DNA of 18,090 nt from Bifidobacteriaceae bacterium (GTDB taxonomy: Bacteria > Actinomycetota > Actinomycetes > Actinomycetales > WQXJ01): the NCBI GenBank assembly GCA_031278075.1, contig JAITLE010000110.1:1-18090 (forward strand). Reading direction: 5' to 3'. Within the stretch, counting starts at the first letter, position 1, and every line of letters starts with the position of its first letter. Below are positions 14,663-18,090 of the stretch, piece after piece. A program made the translations under genes and the position numbers. The notes under the pieces were generated by a model that was not told the DNA's origin, did no database searches, and saw only the letters and a program-made list of their open reading frames with translations.

Positions 14663-15757
14663 TTCGGCTGGCGGCAGCTGGACCAGCGGCGGCGGGGGCA
14701 GCGTCGAGCCGCATCTGGGCTGGGCGCCTCTCACATCGTGGTCGCAGGTCGGATGTGGTCTCACGTCCGACCAGCCGATCGAATAGGCCGGCAGCGCGAC
14801 TGTCATCGCCCGGCCGGCGGTGGACGGTGTGTCGCCCGCGAGGCCCTGGAGCACCTGGCCGACAGCCAAGCCCGCCGCCGTGGACGCGAGACACGGGTCC
14901 TCGCCGCGCCCGGCGACCGCGGACCGCGAGAACCGTTGCGTCGCGAGGGACGGCCAGGCGGGGTCTCGCTCGGCGGCCCAGAGACGCACGCAGCGCAGGC
15001 AGGCCCCCGCGCCCGCACCGACCCAGGGGCCGCAGGCGATCTCGAGTTCGCCGACGACGACAGAGAGGTGCGGCACGCCGTGCCGCGCCATGAAGGCAGA
15101 CCGGTTCGGGTCAGCCACCTCGTAGTCCACCAGCACCGCCGCGTGCGGGCGGCGCCACTTGCCGAGCACCCGTGTCGCGCAGCCCAGTTCCCGCAGCCGC
15201 GGCGCCAGAGCGTCGGCGCGCGGCAGGCCGACATCGCGATGCCCGAAGACGGGCCCGCGGTCCCTTGGGGCCACCGGCTTGGGATCGCACAGCTGGAGGT
15301 GGCCCACGCCGGCGTTCGCCAACCCGAGGGCCACCAGCGCGCCGGTCCGGCCCAGGCCATAGACCGACACGCATTGCGCCTGGCGGCGGGCCAGGCGCTG
15401 CCAGCCGTTGGCTTCGACGAGCGAGCGGGAGTCGGCCTCCGCCGCGAGCAGGTCCCGCAGCTCGGGGCGCACCCTGAGCTCCGCCGAGCAGCTCCGCGGG
15501 GCCGATTCGAGGAGCCCCGCCTCGGCCAGGGCCCTGATCAGCTGATCGGCGCGCTCGGACGGCGCGCCCGCCTGTTCCAACGTGTGCCGCAGCCCGGCGG
15601 GGGTCTGGTCCGATTCGAGCATGCGCAACACCTCGAACTCCGCCGGGTGGGACAGCTCCACCACCAAGGCGAGCCGCGGGTCGAAGCCCACCTGCGCTTC
15701 GCCCGGGCCCCGCCAAAAGACACGCAAACCGCTCTTCAGACGCACGGTCCACACCAT
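14660..15757 (-). CDS. Orphan ThiF/E1-like (TOMM cyclodehydratase-like) protein
   Basis: Rossmann-type E1/ThiF-fold protein of the kind related to the leader-binding/adenylating partner of azole-forming RiPP cyclodehydratases. An orphan family of similar layout, Rv3196 of Mycobacterium tuberculosis, is widespread in actinobacteria with no established reaction; relation to it is inferred from memory. From ATG 15757 the protein is 365 aa. An N-terminal region (1-120; RLKSGLRVFWRGPGEAQVG) resembles a winged-helix leader-binding domain. The nucleotide-binding loop is VYGLGRTGA (132-140) with an acidic residue at D158 (LCDPKPV). CLRC (253-256) and HPTC (335-338) may bind zinc. The open frame extends to 15892 but the extra residues look non-coding. 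No precursor peptide, YcaO or protease gene is nearby. It is convergent with the acyl-CoA synthetase. Confidence 0.72.
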   Translation of the reverse strand: MVWTVRLKSGLRVFWRGPGEAQVGFDPRLALVVELSHPAEFEVLRMLESDQTPAGLRHTLEQAGAPSERADQLIRALAEAGLLESAPRSCSAELRVRPELRDLLAAEADSRSLVEANGWQRLARRQAQCVSVYGLGRTGALVALGLANAGVGHLQLCDPKPVAPRDRGPVFGHRDVGLPRADALAPRLRELGCATRVLGKWRRPHAAVLVDYEVADPNRSAFMARHGVPHLSVVVGELEIACGPWVGAGAGACLRCVRLWAAERDPAWPSLATQRFSRSAVAGRGEDPCLASTAAGLAVGQVLQGLAGDTPSTAGRAMTVALPAYSIGWSDVRPHPTCDHDVRGAQPRCGSTLPPPPLVQLPPAE

Positions 15758-16251
15758 CCAATCGAAATCGAGCCCAGACCGCCGAAACCAACGCCCACCA
15801 CTGTGCCCGCAAGGCCCGGCGAAGCGCTGGCGCGGCCGGGGGCTCTGTGGACAATGGGTTGGGCTTGTCGAAACCGCCTGGCAGCGGCCCAAGGCGCGGC
15901 GCCAGCACAGTCCTCACGGGTCTCATGCGCGGGTTCGGGCGGCCACCGGCCCGGCGCGACATCGGCGAGCGCACCAGCCAAAACACCCGCCGGCTCTGGC
16001 CCTGCCGGGGATCAGGCCCCAAGGTCCCGCCCGGCGGGCTCGGCGTCACGCTAGCCGCGCCGATCCCGCGGCAAGCTGACCTAAACATTTCTTTATCGGG
16101 TGGCGCGCCTAGCAGAATCCCCCACGCGCCGGGGCCAGGCCTCGCCGCCGATCAGGCCCTCGCGGTCCCACTGGCGGCCGGGGATGCGGCGGCTAGGCTC
16201 TTGGGCGGGTCGGGCCGGCCTCACGCCCGCCACACGAGAACAGGAGCGATC
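15758..16251. other. 494-bp intergenic region
   Basis: This separates the divergent ThiF-like and alcohol dehydrogenase genes and is the longest gene-free stretch in the window. Open frames across it (for example, an upstream extension of the dehydrogenase frame to 15847) have no recognisable protein features. A short AT-rich pocket at 16083-16096 (AAACATTTCTTTAT) stands out from the GC-rich surroundings and could be a promoter or regulator site. A TAGGCT hexamer at 16194-16199 is a possible -10 for the dehydrogenase. GGCGGG (16204-16209) and CCCGCC further on could pair in its leader. I see no tRNA or mobile element here. Confidence 0.5.
16242..16246 (+). promoter_or_regulatory. Ribosome binding site deciding the dehydrogenase start
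   Basis: AGGAG lies 5 nt before the ATG at 16252. It singles out this start from an open frame that continues more than 400 bp upstream. Confidence 0.85.
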
Positions 16252-17310
16252 ATGCGCGGTTTTGGAATGCGCGCCATCAACGACATCGGCTGGCTCGAGA
16301 AGGACCGTCCCGTATGCGGGCCGCTCGACGCCATCGTCCGCCCGACAATCATCGCGCCGTGCAGCTCGGACGTGCACGTCGCGCACGGCGGATCAGGGCC
16401 AAAAGAGAACCTCATCCTCGGCCACGAAGCGGTGGGCGTGGTCGAAGAAGTGGGACCGTACGTCAAACGGTTCAAGGTGGGAGACCTGGTGGCAGTCCCC
16501 TGCGTCACGCCGAACTGGCTGTCCCGCGGCGTCCAGAACTTCCGTTCGTTCTCCCACGACAGGGGCCCGTTCGGCTCGTTCAAGTTCGTCGGCGAGAAGG
16601 ACGGCGTCATGGCCGAGTTCTTCCATGTCAACCAGGCCGACCCGAACCTCGCGCACATCCATCCGGGTGTGGCGCCCGAAGCCGCGCTCATGACCGTGGA
16701 CATGATGTCGACCGGGTTCCACGGCGTCGAACTGGCCGATGTCGGCATCGGCGAGAAGGTCGTCGTGATCGGGATCGGGCCGATCGGGCTGATGGCGATC
16801 GCCGGCTCCGCGTTGCGTGGCGCCAGCCAGATCATCGCCGTCGGCACCCGCCCCAGGGCACGCAAGGTCGCGTTCGAATACGGCGCCAGCGACGTCATCT
16901 CGTACAAGGACGGTCCCCTGGACGAGCAGGTCATGGAGCTGACCCGGGGCAAAGGCGTCCACAAGGTGATCGTGGCGGGCGGCAACCCCGAATCGTTCGC
17001 CCAAGCCATCCGGATGACCCGCCCGAACGGCGTGATCTCGAACGTGAACTTCTTCGACATCAACGACAAGCTCGCGATCGCGCCGCTCGACTGGGGCCTT
17101 GGGATGGCCGACAAAGACATCCGCGGCAGCTTCTGCCCGGGTGGCGGCAAACGCATCCAGCGGCTCATCAACATGATCGAATACGGCAGGATCGACCCGA
17201 CCCGGATGATCTCGCACCGCTTCAGGGGGCTGGACGCGGTCGAGGAGGCTTTCAACCTGATGGACAAGAAGGCCCCGGACCTGATCAAACCGATCGTCTA
17301 CATCGACTGA
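16252..17310 (+). CDS. NADP-type secondary-alcohol (isopropanol) dehydrogenase, zinc-dependent
   Basis: Medium-chain zinc alcohol dehydrogenase that interconverts secondary alcohols and ketones, such as isopropanol and acetone. It is 352 aa, the same length as the Thermoanaerobacter brockii enzyme, and resembles it and the Clostridium beijerinckii enzyme throughout (MRGFGMRAINDIGWLEKDRP; LILGHEAVGVVEEVG; MTVDMMSTGFHGVELAD). The catalytic zinc ligands C37, H58 (with E59) and D150 are present; the four-cysteine structural-zinc loop is absent, as in that group. The nucleotide loop is GIGPIGLMAIAG. The NADP-selecting positions G198, T199 (Ser in the brockii enzyme), R200 and Y218 are retained, so NADP preference is likely. 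The start is fixed by AGGAG and by homology. It converges on the response regulator with a 24-bp gap. Expression as a single gene is likely. Confidence 0.93.
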   Translation: MRGFGMRAINDIGWLEKDRPVCGPLDAIVRPTIIAPCSSDVHVAHGGSGPKENLILGHEAVGVVEEVGPYVKRFKVGDLVAVPCVTPNWLSRGVQNFRSFSHDRGPFGSFKFVGEKDGVMAEFFHVNQADPNLAHIHPGVAPEAALMTVDMMSTGFHGVELADVGIGEKVVVIGIGPIGLMAIAGSALRGASQIIAVGTRPRARKVAFEYGASDVISYKDGPLDEQVMELTRGKGVHKVIVAGGNPESFAQAIRMTRPNGVISNVNFFDINDKLAIAPLDWGLGMADKDIRGSFCPGGGKRIQRLINMIEYGRIDPTRMISHRFRGLDAVEEAFNLMDKKAPDLIKPIVYID

Positions 17311-17334
17311 CGAGGCTCGCCGCCGCCGCGTGGG

Positions 17335-17967
17335 TCAGCCACGCAGGTACCAGACCGCCAACTGGGTGCGGCTGCGCAGCCCGGTCTTCGCCAGGATCGC
17401 GCTGATGACGTTGCGCACAGTGCCCTCGGACAAGAACGCCCGCTCGGCGATCTCGCGGTTGTCGAGGCCCTCGCCCACGAGTGCCGCGATCTGAGCCTCG
17501 CGTTCGGTCAGCCGCTCCATGCCGGGAGCGCGCCCGCCCGGGGACGCCACCAGGCCGTCGATGCGCCCGATCACCTCCGTGCCGAAGACGGTCCCGCCGG
17601 CCATCACCGTCCGCAGCGCCGGCGCGATGGCGGCCACCTGCTGCTTGACGAGGTAGCCCTTGGCCCCCATGCGGAGCGCGGCCATGATGTAGGAGTCGTC
17701 CACGAATGTGGTCAAGAACACCACGCGGGCGCCCGGCGACCGCTGAAGGATCGCGGCGCCCGCGCTGAGCCCGCTCCGCTCCCCCATCTGGATGTCCAGC
17801 AACGCGATGTCCGGCGCGACGGCGCCCCACAGCCGCACCGCCTCCGCCGCGTCGCCAGCGGTCGCGACCACGTCGAGGTCTTCGGCGGCGCCCAAGATGG
17901 TCGCGAGCGACGCGGTCACGAAGGGGTCGTCGTCCGCGAGCAACACGGCGATCCGCCCGCCGCTCAC
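17335..17967 (-). CDS. NarL/FixJ-family two-component response regulator
   Basis: DNA-binding response regulator of 210 aa. The receiver domain (about 5-120) has the acidic pocket D12-D14, phosphoacceptor D58 in IALLDIQM, switch threonines T86/T87 in VVFLTTF and K108 in KGYLVKQ. The LuxR-type helix-turn-helix (about 151-210) reads LTEREAQIAALVGEGLDNRE, then IAERAFLSEGTVRN and AKTGLRSRTQLA. The GTG start overlaps the stop of an upstream frame (GTGA), the usual translational coupling of a sensor kinase with its regulator. The output genes are unknown. The regulator points towards the alcohol dehydrogenase gene, but proximity alone does not show that it controls it. Confidence 0.94.
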   Translation of the reverse strand: MSGGRIAVLLADDDPFVTASLATILGAAEDLDVVATAGDAAEAVRLWGAVAPDIALLDIQMGERSGLSAGAAILQRSPGARVVFLTTFVDDSYIMAALRMGAKGYLVKQQVAAIAPALRTVMAGGTVFGTEVIGRIDGLVASPGGRAPGMERLTEREAQIAALVGEGLDNREIAERAFLSEGTVRNVISAILAKTGLRSRTQLAVWYLRG

Positions 17968-18090
17968 GCCGCCACCGCCCCGGCGCGCCGACCTGGGACG
18001 CCGATGCCGTCCAAGGCGCCGAAGCCCCCCGCGCCGCCAGTTTCCGCCACTGCGCCGCCAGTTTCCGCCACCGCGCCGCCAGCCTCCGCC
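17964..18090 (-). CDS. C-terminal tail of the gene upstream of the response regulator, probably its sensor kinase (cut by window edge)
   Basis: A frame open to the right edge ends in TGA at 17964-17966, overlapping the GTG of the response regulator by 4 bp (GTGA). The 41 visible residues are low-complexity: AEAGGAV, AETGGAV, AETGGAG, then GFGALDGIGVPGRRAGAVAA. No catalytic motif is visible. A histidine kinase is inferred from the overlap with a NarL-type regulator; the ATPase domain would lie beyond the edge. The repeat-built tail is unusual for such kinases. Confidence 0.5.
   Translation of the reverse strand, partial: AEAGGAVAETGGAVAETGGAGGFGALDGIGVPGRRAGAVAA
18031..18090 (-). repeat. 21-bp tandem repeat, nearly three copies, reaching the window edge
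   Basis: Units begin at 18031, 18052 and 18073. The first two differ at one base of 21, and the third (18 bp visible) has two changes. Read on the minus strand they encode the heptad A-E-T-G-G-A-V. The array may continue beyond 18090. Confidence 0.9.

Noticed and set aside
13065..14786. A 573-codon open frame overlapping the acyl-CoA synthetase
   Set aside because: It is in another frame of a well-supported gene. The product is an Arg/Gly/Pro-rich low-complexity string with no motifs, and it runs past the real stop into the next gene.
15111..16088. A minus-strand frame starting near the AT-rich pocket and entering the ThiF-like gene
   Set aside because: It overlaps the ThiF-like gene in a different frame for most of its length and shows only low-complexity Arg/Gly/Ala sequence.
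15847..16251. N-terminal extension of the alcohol dehydrogenase
   Set aside because: Homologues begin at the MRGFGMRAIN motif, and AGGAG precedes that ATG. The upstream open frame has no domain or signal-peptide features.
1..18090. CRISPR arrays, insertion sequences, prophage, defence islands, rRNA or tRNA genes
   Set aside because: No regularly spaced direct repeats, transposase or integrase frames, terminal inverted repeats or RNA-gene signatures were seen. The short tandem repeats present are all in-frame coding repeats.

Overview
This is a high-GC chromosomal segment of an actinobacterium (Actinomycetota). The evidence is the strongly GC-biased third codon positions, frequent GTG starts, and the gene set: HelD/HelR-type helicase, class II ribonucleotide reductase with its NrdR repressor, LexA, HflX, DapF and MiaA. 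That neighbourhood is typical of the class. Genus and species cannot be fixed from the window.

Left half (1-9905), conserved housekeeping. The C-terminal two thirds of a HelD-like helicase points right and meets the nrdR-nrdJ operon, which points left. A regulatory region between nrdR and divergent lexA carries two phased NrdR-box-like sites and a probable SOS box, so dNTP supply and the DNA-damage response are controlled from adjacent promoters. lexA converges on hflX (GTPase). hflX diverges from an RsmC-like methyltransferase gene. That gene converges, with overlapping stop codons, on dapF (diaminopimelate epimerase). miaA (tRNA A37 prenyltransferase) lies upstream of dapF on the same strand.

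Right half (9895-18090), more variable metabolism. A fused FAD/iron-sulfur oxidoreductase overlaps the start of miaA. It diverges from an acyl-CoA synthetase gene. That gene converges, with only 4 bp between the stop codons, on an orphan ThiF/E1-like adenylyltransferase-fold gene. A roughly 490-bp non-coding gap leads into an NADP-type secondary-alcohol (isopropanol) dehydrogenase gene. This converges on a NarL-type response regulator, whose start overlaps the stop of an upstream frame cut by the window edge, probably its sensor kinase.

The most consistent non-gene signal is promoter architecture. Five genes (nrdR, hflX, the methyltransferase, dapF and the acyl-CoA synthetase) have a TAnnnT -10-like hexamer ending 6-7 nt before a start codon. 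This predicts leaderless mRNAs and corrects several start sites. hflX and the methyltransferase appear to have back-to-back -10 elements sharing a TA step. I found no rRNA, tRNA, CRISPR array, prophage or insertion sequence, and no convincing new multi-gene system. The best items for follow-up are the regulatory architecture, the orphan ThiF-like protein and the isopropanol-dehydrogenase-like enzyme.
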